Shown: positions 1 through 7,374, counted from the first letter of the stretch. The stretch: 16,437 nt of DNA from Balneolales bacterium (GCA_007120555.1 SKNL01000268.1:1-16437), one strand, 5' to 3'. The notes: generated by a model from the sequence alone, not told the origin. Program-made: numbers and translations.

Positions 1-65
1 CTTGCGGATCATGCACCGGTCCGGGCAGGTCGTGATGGCAATATGAACCTCTGTCAACGCAGGCG

Positions 66-653
66 ATGAATACACGCATACTCGGCATTGATCCCGGCTC
101 CCGGATTACCGGTTATGCTGTTCTGGAACACAAGGACCGGTGTTTCGAGGCGCTGTGCTGCGACATAATCCGGCTTACCGGCACGGAAGACCCGCTTGAC
201 CGCCTTCGTTTGCTGTATTCGGAAACCTCCGCACTCATTTCCGCCTACCGGCCTGACTACTGCGCCATTGAAACGCCTGTGTACGGAAAGGATCCTTCCG
301 CCATGCTCAAACTCGGGCGCGCCCAGGCCGCTATCATCATGTCCGTCCTGCACCAGGATATCCCGCTCTTCGAGTACTATCCCAAGGCCGTGAAGAAAGC
401 CATTACGGGGACAGGAAACGCGCGGAAGGACCAGGTGGCGTACATGTTGCAGAAGCTGGTCCGCATCCCCCAAGGCACGCTTACCAGTGATGCCACCGAC
501 GCCCTTGCCGTGGCCTGGTGCCACTTCCAGAAACTGCAGGGGCCCGTTCCCGGCCAGGACGCGGTGAAAAAAGGGGCCGGTTCCAGCCGCCGGAAGAAGA
601 ACAACTGGAGTGATTTTGTCGGCAACAACCCAGACCGCATACGGCAACGCTGA
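66..653 (+). CDS. ruvC: Crossover junction endodeoxyribonuclease RuvC
   Basis: RuvC is the endonuclease that resolves Holliday junctions by symmetric nicking, working with the RuvA-RuvB branch-migration motor in recombinational repair. The 195-residue product opens with the RNase-H-fold strand ILGIDPGSRITGYAV. It carries the four expected acidic residues: D9 in IDPGS, E69 in CAIETPVYGKD, and D142 and D145 in TSDATDALAVAWCH. The segment YYPKAVKKAITGTGNARKDQV (about 104-124) is also typical. The last 35 or so residues are a basic tail (KKGAGSSRRKKNN) beyond the usual fold, so the protein is slightly longer than the common 160-175 residues. The ATG at 66 overlaps a TGA at 67-69, which may end an upstream gene. 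No Shine-Dalgarno sequence is seen. ruvA follows after 171 bases; ruvB is not in the window. Identification is secure. Confidence 0.96.
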   Translation: MNTRILGIDPGSRITGYAVLEHKDRCFEALCCDIIRLTGTEDPLDRLRLLYSETSALISAYRPDYCAIETPVYGKDPSAMLKLGRAQAAIIMSVLHQDIPLFEYYPKAVKKAITGTGNARKDQVAYMLQKLVRIPQGTLTSDATDALAVAWCHFQKLQGPVPGQDAVKKGAGSSRRKKNNWSDFVGNNPDRIRQR

Positions 654-824
654 CTGTGTGCATGAAACCCTGCGGCATGAACAGCACCGCATGAACCGAA
701 GGTCGCGAAGCGCTATGGCCATGACGGCAATCCGACACACAGGAGCATGATTATAATCGTCATGGACATTCTATCTGACCTCTTGAATCAAAAATTATAA
801 ACAGATGAAAGCACAGTATAGCCC

Positions 825-1412
825 ATGATTGCCCATTTGAAAGGAACCGTCTTCAGCAAGCAGCAGGGATCTCTCATCCTCGATGTTGGCGGTGTCGGAT
901 ACCTTGTGCGCATTTCCAACCACACCCTGGACCGGTTACCGGCTGCCGGTGCCGCCTGCACCCTGCACATCCACCATCACATCTCCGATAATGACCAGCA
1001 GCTGTTCGGGTTCGCTTCCACGGAGGAACGGAACCTGTTTGAGATGCTGATCACGGTAAAGAGCATAGGTCCCAGGCTGGCGCTTGCCCTGCTGTCTGCC
1101 ATGCCGCCGCGACAGATCGTGAGCGCCATCGTCACCCAGAACGCCGGACTTATTGCCCGGAGTCCGGGCATAGGCAAAAAATCGGCGGAGCGCATCGTAC
1201 TGGAGCTGCGCGATAAACTGGGCGATATCGTCACCCCGGAAGAGGCCGGAGCTGAGTCCGGCTCCATCCAGAACGAAACCATTTCGGCACTGGAAGCGCT
1301 CGGATACCAACGGGCGCAGGCGCAGAAGGCGGTCCAGACGGCTCTCGGGGCGGACGGAAATGCCGGCAGCAATGTTTCCGAACTGTTAAAAAAGGCTCTC
1401 AAGCACCTCTGA
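825..1412 (+). CDS. ruvA: Holliday junction branch migration protein RuvA
   Basis: RuvA binds four-way DNA junctions as a tetramer and loads the RuvB helicase for branch migration. The 195-residue product has the N-terminal OB-fold start MIAHLKGTV followed by the LILDVGGVGYLVRIS strand pair. The two helix-hairpin-helix DNA-binding motifs lie at about residues 70-135 (ITVKSIGPRLALALLS and SPGIGKKSAERIVLELRDKL). A short C-terminal helical domain (about 150-195, ALEALGYQRAQAQKAV) contacts RuvB in characterised homologues. Length and order fit the family (about 190-205 residues). The start is fixed by the conserved first residues at ATG 825; no Shine-Dalgarno sequence is visible. The 171 bases upstream are AT-rich just before the gene and could hold a promoter, but no convincing pair of elements was found. 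Confidence 0.96.
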   Translation: MIAHLKGTVFSKQQGSLILDVGGVGYLVRISNHTLDRLPAAGAACTLHIHHHISDNDQQLFGFASTEERNLFEMLITVKSIGPRLALALLSAMPPRQIVSAIVTQNAGLIARSPGIGKKSAERIVLELRDKLGDIVTPEEAGAESGSIQNETISALEALGYQRAQAQKAVQTALGADGNAGSNVSELLKKALKHL

Positions 1413-1440
1413 TTCGTAACAATTTCATAATCTGTGCCGT

Positions 1441-1471
1441 TTTTATTCATTACGGGGAGTATGTACCTTTG
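1441..1471 (+). promoter_or_regulatory. Candidate Bacteroidota-type promoter for the two-component operon
   Basis: TACCTTTG at 1464-1471 matches the Bacteroidota -7 consensus TAnnTTTG exactly. TTTT at 1441-1444 stands 19 bases upstream where TTTG is expected. If used, transcription would begin near 1478, inside the annotated GTG start of the response regulator, so the true start would be further in (for example TTG 1504). A single exact -7 match in intergenic DNA can arise by chance. Confidence 0.4.
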
Positions 1472-2187
1472 TGAAACAACCGTTCACCCACCCTGCGATA
1501 AATTTGACAAAGACAGCCATACTTGTAGTCGATGATGAACAGGATATCCTTGACCTTGTCGAGTATAACCTGATCAAGCAGGGCTATGAGGTTCTGACAT
1601 CCGACAATGGCCGCGACGGCATTCAGATGGCCAAAAAACACCGCCCCGGGCTCATCCTGCTGGATATCATGATGCCCCTCATGGACGGGCACCAGGTGTG
1701 CCAGAACCTGAAACAGGACCCGGAACTCAGGGACATCCCCGTCATATTCCTGACGGCCCGCAGCGATGAACAATCGGAGGTCCGCGGACTCGAGGAGGGG
1801 GCCGATGACTACCTGTCAAAGCCTATCAGCATTTCGAAACTGATGTCACGCATCAAGGCCGTGCTGCGGCGTGCCCGTGAACCGCTTGAAACGCAAAAGA
1901 ACAACATTGTTTTCGAAGGACTGGTCATTGACAGGGACCGCTATGTTGTCGAAAAAGGCAGCCGTGAAATCAAGTTGCCGAGGAAAGAGTTCGAAGTGCT
2001 CTATCTGCTTGCAAGTCAGGCGGGAAGGGTATTGAGCCGGCAGGTGCTGCTGAATGAAATCTGGGGAGCGAACATCTACGTTATCGACCGTACCGTAGAT
2101 GTGCATATCCGCAAAATCCGGGAAAAACTCGGCGACAATCTGATTGAAACCGTCAAGGGCGTCGGGTACAGATTCAGAAAACCATGA
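1471..2187 (+). CDS. OmpR/PhoB-family response regulator
   Basis: This is a DNA-binding response regulator expected to be phosphorylated by the histidine kinase encoded next to it. Counting from GTG 1471 (238 residues), the receiver domain spans about 15-130, with acidic pocket D21-D22, phosphoacceptor D65 in LLDIMMPLMDG, T95 in IFLTARS and K117 in YLSKP. A winged-helix OmpR/PhoB effector domain spans about 140-236 (LPRKEFEVLYLLASQAG, VLLNEIWG, RTVDVHIRKIREKLGD, IETVKGVGYRF). The domain order and length are those of PhoB-like regulators, but the regulon cannot be told from sequence. The start is uncertain. GGGGAG at 1454-1459 lies 11 bases before GTG 1471 and supports it. A promoter-like motif overlapping the GTG would favour TTG 1504, just before KTAILVVDDE. 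The kinase gene overlaps the stop codon by four bases. Confidence 0.93.
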   Translation: MKQPFTHPAINLTKTAILVVDDEQDILDLVEYNLIKQGYEVLTSDNGRDGIQMAKKHRPGLILLDIMMPLMDGHQVCQNLKQDPELRDIPVIFLTARSDEQSEVRGLEEGADDYLSKPISISKLMSRIKAVLRRAREPLETQKNNIVFEGLVIDRDRYVVEKGSREIKLPRKEFEVLYLLASQAGRVLSRQVLLNEIWGANIYVIDRTVDVHIRKIREKLGDNLIETVKGVGYRFRKP

Positions 2188-3266
2188 ATACGGATCCTGA
2201 CACGTATTTCCGGACAGGCATGCGGCTTGCAGCCGTGCCGGCAATTGTAACCGGCCTGCTGTTTGCCGGTACCGCCATGTTCTGGATGGAACACCCGTCG
2301 CATGCCATCCTGGGTGGTTTCTTTGCCACATTCCTGGTTTTCCTGATTATCTATCTGTATTCCCGCCATCTTTTGCAAAAACGGGTGGGGCTCATCCGTT
2401 CCCTTATCCAGCGTTTGCCGTTCAGGTCTCCCGGTGCAGACCATCCGCCGCAGAAAATTCACCCTGACGAGATTGAGGCCCTGCGGCACGATACGGAGTG
2501 GAGCCGCGACATGATCATGAAGGAATTCCGCAAAATGGACGAGGCAGAAAGCTACCGCAAGGAATTCATCGGTGACATTTCTCACGAGCTCAAAACCCCC
2601 ATTTTTTCGGTTCAGGGGTATCTGGAGACCCTGCTGGACGGTGCGCTTGAAGATCCCGAGGTCAACCAGCTTTTTCTGTCAAAGGCTATGAAAAACGTGA
2701 ACAGGCTCATTTTTCTGACCAATGACCTGATGGAAATATCACGCCTGGAAACCGGCGAACTTAAGCCGGAATTCACGGTTATCCCGCTAAACAATGTCAT
2801 TCACGACGTAATCGATTCGCTGCAGTATAAAGCCGAACAAGGGAATGTCCGGATCATATTCGAGGAAAAGGAGACAAACGCTTTTGCCCTGGCTGATCGC
2901 AACCAGATCCGGCAGGTCCTGGTCAACCTGATCGAAAATGCAATCAAGTACAACAAACCGGAAGGACGGGTTTACATCAGCACCCGTTTCCCTGAGCGCG
3001 ATCAATCCAAAATAACGGTCAGCATCCGTGACACCGGGATTGGCATTGAAGCAGAAGACATAAAACGGGTAACGGAGCGCTTTTTCCGGGTCGACAAATC
3101 CCGATCCAGGGAACAGGGCGGCACCGGGCTTGGATTGTCCATTGTAAAACACATTCTGGAGTCGCACAAGGAGCAGCTTGAAATCGAGAGCAAAACCGGG
3201 CAGGGAACGGTTTTCCGGTTCCACCTGAAGAGTGCGGACCACCATTCAGATCTAATTTCAGCTTAG
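2184..3266 (+). CDS. PhoR-like sensor histidine kinase
   Basis: This is a membrane sensor kinase of 360 residues. It has two transmembrane helices near the N terminus (about 13-34 and 41-60) joined by only a few residues, so there is no sizeable periplasmic sensor domain. A cytoplasmic linker of about 60 residues leads to the HisKA dimerisation domain with phosphoacceptor H134 in GDISHELKTPIFSVQGYLE. The HATPase_c domain follows with the N box (NLIENAIKYNKPEG), G1 box (DTGIGI), F box (ERFFRVDKSRS) and G2 box (GGTGLGLSIVKHILE). All motifs needed for activity are intact. The ATG overlaps the response regulator stop as ATGA, so the two are very probably translationally coupled partners. The architecture resembles PhoR, but phosphate sensing is only a guess: no pst or pho genes are nearby. 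Confidence 0.93.
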   Translation: MNTDPDTYFRTGMRLAAVPAIVTGLLFAGTAMFWMEHPSHAILGGFFATFLVFLIIYLYSRHLLQKRVGLIRSLIQRLPFRSPGADHPPQKIHPDEIEALRHDTEWSRDMIMKEFRKMDEAESYRKEFIGDISHELKTPIFSVQGYLETLLDGALEDPEVNQLFLSKAMKNVNRLIFLTNDLMEISRLETGELKPEFTVIPLNNVIHDVIDSLQYKAEQGNVRIIFEEKETNAFALADRNQIRQVLVNLIENAIKYNKPEGRVYISTRFPERDQSKITVSIRDTGIGIEAEDIKRVTERFFRVDKSRSREQGGTGLGLSIVKHILESHKEQLEIESKTGQGTVFRFHLKSADHHSDLISA

Positions 3267-3287
3267 TTGCGTTTTTTGCTAACTTTG
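3256..3287 (+). promoter_or_regulatory. Candidate Bacteroidota-type promoter for manC
   Basis: TAACTTTG at 3280-3287 matches the -7 consensus TAnnTTTG in full. A partial -33 element, TTTC at 3256-3259, sits 20 bases upstream, partly inside the end of the kinase gene. The predicted transcript start near 3294 would give a leader of about 35 bases before ATG 3329, which suits the ribosome binding site at 3315-3320. Confidence 0.5.
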
Positions 3288-3314
3288 CAGGGTCCCACAG
3301 AAATTTTAACATTT

Positions 3315-3320
3315 CAGGAG
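3315..3320 (+). promoter_or_regulatory. Strong Shine-Dalgarno sequence for manC
   Basis: CAGGAG ends 8 bases before ATG 3329, an ideal spacing. Most other starts in this window have no such sequence, so this one stands out and fixes the manC start. Confidence 0.75.
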
Positions 3321-3328
3321 TTACCAAG

Positions 3329-4426
3329 ATGGTTTATGCGCTTATCATGGCCGGTGGCATCGGATCCCGTTTCTGGCCGAAAAGCCGGATTGACTGCCCG
3401 AAACAGTTTTTGACGTTTTTTGAAGAAAAAACCCTGCTGCAGACAACCATTGACCGCATTCGGCCCATCATCCCGCCCGAGCGTATCCTGGTAAGCACCA
3501 ACGCCGATTACGTTTCCCTGGTGAAAGAACAGGTCCCCGACCTTCCCGACGAGAACATTATTGGTGAGCCGGTTGCCAGGAACACGGCGCCGTGCATAGG
3601 CTTTGCATCCGCACTGCTCCATCATCGCGATCCCGACGCCACCATGATCGTGTTGCCGTCAGACCATTACATCCGGAACGATGATGCCTTTCTGAAGGAT
3701 CTTGAAACCTGTGTGCAACTGACCGAGAAGAACGGGGATCTTGTCACCATTGGAATAACTCCGACGCGGCCCGAGACCGGCTATGGCTATATCCAGTACA
3801 ATGATCAACAAAAGGTCACGGCGGGCGACGCTACCGCTTATCCCGTCAAGACTTTTGCAGAAAAACCGGACGTCCAGACCGCACTCAAGTTTTTGCAGTC
3901 CGGCGACTTCCTGTGGAACAGCGGCATGTTCATCTGGAAAACCGGCGCCATCCTGAATGAGATAAAACAGCATCTTCCTGTCCTGTATCATCAGGTGGAG
4001 CTCTTTGCTGAAGATCTTGAAAAGAACAATGGGGCAATGAGGCAGGAGACGCTGGAGTCGGCCTACACGTCATGTTTCTCCGTTTCCATTGACTATGGCA
4101 TTATGGAAAAATCAGGAAACGTCATTGTCGTTCCCTCTAATTTTGACTGGAGCGACCTCGGCAGCTGGATGGCCATCTACGAATTGCAAAGCGAGGAGGC
4201 CGACCGGGACGGGAATATCCTCAATTCGGAGAACGTGCTGGCCGTGAAGTCTCAAAACTGTTTTGTCGACTCGGGTAGCCAGAAGCTCATTACGCTTGTA
4301 GGGCTTCAGGGAATAGGTGTGATTGAGACCGAAGACGCCATGCTTATCTGCAAACTGGACAACTCCCAGCACGTGAAGGATGTGTATGACCAGCTTAAGG
4401 GAGACCTTCACAGTAAATACCGATAG
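3329..4426 (+). CDS. manC: Mannose-1-phosphate guanylyltransferase
   Basis: The enzyme makes GDP-mannose from GTP and mannose 1-phosphate, feeding glycan, exopolysaccharide or GDP-fucose synthesis. The 365-residue product begins with the nucleotidyltransferase signature GGIGSRFWPKSR (residues 9-20), then PKQFLTFF. It also has EPVARNTAPCIGFASALL, MIVLPSDHYI, the sugar-binding FAEKPD, LWNSGMFIWK and SIDYGIMEKSGNVIVVP followed by FDWSDLGSW. The length fits the single-domain enzyme: the phosphomannose isomerase domain of the bifunctional proteins of about 470 residues is absent. It has its own likely promoter and a clear Shine-Dalgarno sequence, and it stands apart from any glycan cluster, which suggests a housekeeping role. 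It ends 75 bases before the stop of a convergent gene; only weak GC-rich hairpins without a T-run lie between them. Confidence 0.93.
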   Translation: MVYALIMAGGIGSRFWPKSRIDCPKQFLTFFEEKTLLQTTIDRIRPIIPPERILVSTNADYVSLVKEQVPDLPDENIIGEPVARNTAPCIGFASALLHHRDPDATMIVLPSDHYIRNDDAFLKDLETCVQLTEKNGDLVTIGITPTRPETGYGYIQYNDQQKVTAGDATAYPVKTFAEKPDVQTALKFLQSGDFLWNSGMFIWKTGAILNEIKQHLPVLYHQVELFAEDLEKNNGAMRQETLESAYTSCFSVSIDYGIMEKSGNVIVVPSNFDWSDLGSWMAIYELQSEEADRDGNILNSENVLAVKSQNCFVDSGSQKLITLVGLQGIGVIETEDAMLICKLDNSQHVKDVYDQLKGDLHSKYR

Positions 4427-4501
4427 CATTTCGGCAGCTGCTACTGCCTGCCGACCGGCATGCTTCCAGGCTGACGCGTAATTTCCGGGGAGCGGAACCC
4501 G

Positions 4502-5260
4502 TCAGACGGATAGTTCCAGCTGATCGAACGCGAGTTTTACCCGCGGAGGCATGCGACGGGAGACTTCCTCGTGATCCACAAACGGGGACATGTGGATCAG
4601 GTATGTTTGTCCGACTCCCAGTGTTTCCGACACTTCAATTGCTTCGGGAATGGTATAGTGAGTGGGATGGGAAGGGGACCAGCGCAGTCCGCTCATGATC
4701 AGAATTTTCGAGCCCCTTATTTTTTTCGCTGTATCATCAGGTATGTGGTTGACATCCGTAATGTAGGATATGTCGTTTACACGAAACCCCATGACTTCCA
4801 TCCCTCCGTGCATTACGGGCAGCGGCACGATGCGGCAGTCCCCTTCCTGTACCGCCTGCTGGAACGGCTTGAAATCAATGTCTACCGATCCGGGCGTTTT
4901 ATCCGGCCCGAACATGTAGGAAAAGCGATGCCGGATGGCTTCCTCTGTCCGCGGGCTGGTATAGACCGGAATGGCCTTCTTCTGTTCGTAGTTGTATGAT
5001 CTCAGGTCATCCAGGCCGGCAATGTGATCCGTATGTTCATGCGTCATCAGCAGTGCGTCTATGCGCCGGATTCCTGCCCGCAGGGTCTGAAGCCGGAATT
5101 CCGGACCGGTATCTATGACCAGGGAGCGCTCCTGCGACCGTATCCATACTGAGCACCGATAACGCTGATTCCTCGGGTCGTTGCCGGCGTGTTTCGGACC
5201 GAAACCGCCTGCTACCGGCACTCCCATGGATGTGCCGGTCCCTAAAAACGTCAGTTTCAT
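4502..5260 (-). CDS. PhnP-like metallo-beta-lactamase-fold hydrolase
   Basis: This is a metal-dependent hydrolase of the metallo-beta-lactamase superfamily. The start MKLTFLGTGTSMGVPV is typical of the PhnP-like group, whose best-known member cleaves cyclic phosphodiesters. The metal-binding motif HEHTDH is present at about residue 75. Further likely ligands are the His in PVMHGG, the Asp in SYITDVN and the His in YLIHMSP. The extra cysteine and histidines near the N terminus (FGPKHAG, RYRCSV) fit this subgroup. There is no signal peptide, so it should be cytoplasmic. No phosphonate genes are nearby, so the substrate is unknown. The start is either ATG 5260 (chosen, because it begins the conserved strand) or GTG 5272, which overlaps the upstream stop as TAGTG. 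Either way it follows the small 88-residue gene directly and is probably co-translated with it. Confidence 0.85.
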   Translation of the reverse strand: MKLTFLGTGTSMGVPVAGGFGPKHAGNDPRNQRYRCSVWIRSQERSLVIDTGPEFRLQTLRAGIRRIDALLMTHEHTDHIAGLDDLRSYNYEQKKAIPVYTSPRTEEAIRHRFSYMFGPDKTPGSVDIDFKPFQQAVQEGDCRIVPLPVMHGGMEVMGFRVNDISYITDVNHIPDDTAKKIRGSKILIMSGLRWSPSHPTHYTIPEAIEVSETLGVGQTYLIHMSPFVDHEEVSRRMPPRVKLAFDQLELSV

Positions 5261-5271
5261 TGGGGCACTCA

Positions 5272-5538
5272 CTATCCTTTGCTTATCCGGTCAAACCATG
5301 CATCCAGCTCTTTTCGAACAGCCGGCTTTATGTACCGATCTTCAAGATTTTGCTTTCGGAGAAATCGAACTATTTGTCCCACATGGACTTCTGCCGGAAA
5401 CATTTTGTTGATCATCACAATTTTATCTCCCTCGAGGACACAGAAATCGCCTCTGAAACTGCCTTTTTCACGGCGCAAGGTATAGCCCAGTTCTTCTACA
5501 AGGTGTTCCAGTTCCGTTAAAAATCTTTCTGTTTTCAT
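5272..5538 (-). CDS. Small protein of unknown function upstream of the hydrolase
   Basis: I do not recognise this 88-residue protein with certainty. It looks like a real gene: it has a sensible ATG, a balanced soluble composition and tight linkage to the hydrolase. It starts with an amphipathic helix (MKTERFLTELEHLVEELGYT). Alternating strands then contain paired glycines and acidic residues (EKGSFRGDFCVLEGDKIVMI), followed by NKMFPAEVHVGQIVRFLRKQ, and it ends in a charged helix (RKELDAWFDRISKG). There is no signal peptide, membrane segment or metal motif, and a single cysteine lies in FCVLEG. Similar short proteins may exist in related genomes, but I cannot check this. The downstream hydrolase begins at or 12 bases beyond its stop codon, so a shared role or coupled expression is plausible. 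No Shine-Dalgarno sequence precedes the ATG. Confidence 0.7.
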   Translation of the reverse strand: MKTERFLTELEHLVEELGYTLRREKGSFRGDFCVLEGDKIVMINKMFPAEVHVGQIVRFLRKQNLEDRYIKPAVRKELDAWFDRISKG

Positions 5539-5857
5539 CTGCTTGCATCAATTTCGATTTCTTTACGCGTTTCACCGGGCGCTTCCGGACCTTCGGTTCT
5601 GTAGTCAGAATGATCTCACATGACAGGATATGATCCTGCTCCTGTCTGTCAGCCGGAGGCCGTCATGTTCGGTTCATGCTCAGATGATCCTTTCTTCGTC
5701 ACATGTACCGTGGAAAATAGCATATTACGGTAAAAAATACGGCATCTGACTTGCACTATGACATGCAACACGGTGCTAATGGACGGTCACCCGTGAGGTG
5801 ATATACCCGGGATTTCTTCGCACGTCGGTACAGCACCTGGCCGATATCCGGTCCGTG
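5539..5857. other. Gene-free stretch of 319 bases
   Basis: No supported gene lies here. The stretch is the region upstream of the small protein gene and downstream of the barrel protein gene, both on the - strand. It holds two mutually exclusive small hairpins at 5622-5646: CAGGAT/ATCCTG with a 3-base loop, or GACAGGA/TCCTGTC with an 11-base loop. Neither has a T-run on either strand. A weak pairing near 5785-5800 follows. A promoter for the 88-residue gene is expected here, but no match to TAnnTTTG was found on the - strand. Confidence 0.6.
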
Positions 5858-6607
5858 TTAAAACGTCAGCCCAAATCCGATATGATGTCCTTCGATGTCA
5901 TACAGAAACCGGTCCCCCGTGCCGGAATATCTCTTCCACGTATATCTGTATGCCATTTCAAGGCCATACCGGCCGAACAGCTGGTCCAGGTTCAGCCGCA
6001 CGCGCCCGTTCAGCGAAGCGACCTGGCCGGCATCGCTTCCCATCGAGCTGACGGCAAATCCAATCTGCGGCACAAATTCAGCGCGTAGTCTAATATTGCT
6101 TACCGGGCGGAAAAAAGCCCCGGCTCCCAAGCCTATCGATGCCGAACTTTGGCGGAACTGCTCTGATTCCGGCTGTTCTCCGCCGGTTTCCCTGATCCGG
6201 GTGTAATCCGTTGACAGCAACAATGGCAGGGATATGCCATAGGTGGTACTCCGGGTCAGAGGCAGAGCGCCTGAAATTTTGGCCCCCAGGTTCAAATAGT
6301 TTAACGAATCGGCTTCTCCCATCCGATTACGGAATCCACCGTAAATCTCAACGCCCGGCAGATCCAGTCTCATCAGGTATACCGGCTCAGAGAAATTGTA
6401 CACTCTGCCACGGAAGGGTTCTCCGTCACGAAGACTCATGGTCAGGAATTCCGGTCCGGCCGTGAACGAACTGGTGGATGCGCGCTCTCTTCTTTCCGGC
6501 TCATCCACGGAAAACATCTGTGCCTGGAGAGTCATCGGCAATATGAGCAAAATCAGAAGTGCGGACCGGAAGACCCATCCACACGAATTTTCCTTATCTT
6601 TATACAT
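5858..6607 (-). CDS. Exported outer-membrane beta-barrel-like protein
   Basis: This is a predicted secreted protein of 249 residues. The chosen ATG 6607 gives a classic signal peptide: a charged start (MYKDKENSCGWVFR), hydrophobic core SALLILLILP, and a likely cleavage after LQA at residue 29. A longer reading from ATG 6658 would add 17 residues and run into the divergent promoter region, so it is less likely. The mature part alternates short amphipathic strands rich in Gly, Tyr, Phe, Arg and Ser (EIYGGFRNRMGEADSLNYLN, SIGLGAGAFFRPVSNIRLRA, RYGLEMAYRYTWKRYS). It ends in a phenylalanine (HIGFGLTF), the usual C terminus of outer-membrane barrels recognised by the BAM machinery. No specific family is recognised and the cargo or function is unknown. 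It diverges from the exported peroxidase gene with about 60 bases between the starts. Confidence 0.75.
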   Translation of the reverse strand: MYKDKENSCGWVFRSALLILLILPMTLQAQMFSVDEPERRERASTSSFTAGPEFLTMSLRDGEPFRGRVYNFSEPVYLMRLDLPGVEIYGGFRNRMGEADSLNYLNLGAKISGALPLTRSTTYGISLPLLLSTDYTRIRETGGEQPESEQFRQSSASIGLGAGAFFRPVSNIRLRAEFVPQIGFAVSSMGSDAGQVASLNGRVRLNLDQLFGRYGLEMAYRYTWKRYSGTGDRFLYDIEGHHIGFGLTF

Positions 6608-6668
6608 GCTTGGGAACGTTTTAACGAAAACGGGTTTTTTAACTGATAATATGAACATGACTTAATGC

Positions 6669-7226
6669 GTGACAAAAATGATCGCTGTAATTGCACTTCT
6701 TATCTCTATCTCATTGCCTATGGGAACACCGGAAGCTGAAACTTCATTCTTTGACTTTACCATAACGAACATAAGGGGGCAGGAAGTCTCCATGGAAGAG
6801 TTCAAAGGTAAGGTAATAATGGTTGTCAACACAGCCTCGCTGTGCGGTTTTACTAAACAATACATCGATCTGCAGGAACTGTACGATATGTACCGGGAAC
6901 AGGGGTTTGTCATTTTGGGCTTTCCTTCCAACGATTTTGGCAATCAGGAACCCGGCACCGATGACGAGATCCTGGAATTCTGTGAGACCAATTTCAACAT
7001 TTCCTTCCCGATGTTTTCCAAAGTTGAGGTAACCGGGGAACAGCAGCATCCATTGTTCGTATTTCTTACTGCAACTGAAAACCGGGATTTTACCGGTGGG
7101 ATTAACTGGAATTTCGAGAAGTTCCTTCTGGATGGTGAAGGCAGGCTGCAACACCGTTTCCGAACCAGGGAGAGCCCCCTGAGTGAACCTGTCCGGGATG
7201 CCGTTGCCCGCTTGCTTCAGGAATAA
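6669..7226 (+). CDS. Glutathione peroxidase family protein with a signal peptide
   Basis: This is a thiol peroxidase of the glutathione peroxidase fold that reduces hydrogen or lipid peroxides, in bacteria usually at the expense of thioredoxin. The 185-residue product has the peroxidatic motif NTASLCGFTKQY with Cys (C59) in place of selenocysteine. It has the second conserved block FPSNDFGNQEPG with Q93, the INWNFEKFL block with W147 and N148, and a likely resolving cysteine C105 in ILEFCETNFNISFPMF, as in the two-cysteine, thioredoxin-using members. The first 23 or so residues are hydrophobic (MIAVIALLISISLP) and end in PEA, a plausible signal-peptidase site, which points to a periplasmic location. 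The start is GTG 6669 or ATG 6678; neither has a Shine-Dalgarno sequence. It diverges from a predicted outer-membrane protein gene, so both products may serve the envelope. Confidence 0.9.
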   Translation: MTKMIAVIALLISISLPMGTPEAETSFFDFTITNIRGQEVSMEEFKGKVIMVVNTASLCGFTKQYIDLQELYDMYREQGFVILGFPSNDFGNQEPGTDDEILEFCETNFNISFPMFSKVEVTGEQQHPLFVFLTATENRDFTGGINWNFEKFLLDGEGRLQHRFRTRESPLSEPVRDAVARLLQE

Positions 7227-7342
7227 TCCAGCGCAACTATCAGGAGCAAACCAGATGGTGCTGCGCGATTGCAAAAGCAATGGTTGAACCGAACCACAGA
7301 TATCCGTCTTGTTCATGAAAATCTTTTTTTATGGGCTGGATG

Positions 7343-7374
7343 TTGACTCTGTGCGAAAATTCTTCTTATATTTA
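7343..7374 (+). promoter_or_regulatory. Candidate promoter for tRNA-Asp
   Basis: TATATTTA at 7367-7374 matches seven of the eight positions of TAnnTTTG, counting the two free ones. TTGACT at 7343-7348 lies upstream, with TTG 21 bases before the -7 element. The -7 element ends 8 bases before the mature tRNA, so the transcript would start almost at the tRNA 5' end. Confidence 0.5.

Noticed and set aside
1..69. Possible 3' end of an upstream gene, in frame 1 (stop 67-69, overlapping the ruvC ATG as ATGA) or frame 2 (stop 44-46).
   Set aside because: Only 14-22 codons are visible, the two frames cannot be told apart, and neither peptide is recognisable, so no feature is called.
54..740. 228-codon open frame on the - strand across ruvC.
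   Set aside because: It is a shadow of the conserved ruvC gene, with no domain or plausible start context.
752..757. TATAAT upstream of ruvA resembling a sigma-70 -10 element.
   Set aside because: No matching -35 element at 16-18 bases, and the other promoters here follow the Bacteroidota pattern.
4427..4501. Small GC-rich hairpins (GGCAG/CTGCC, TGCC/GGCA) between manC and the convergent hydrolase gene.
   Set aside because: Stems of 4-5 base pairs without a T-run on either strand do not make a supported terminator.
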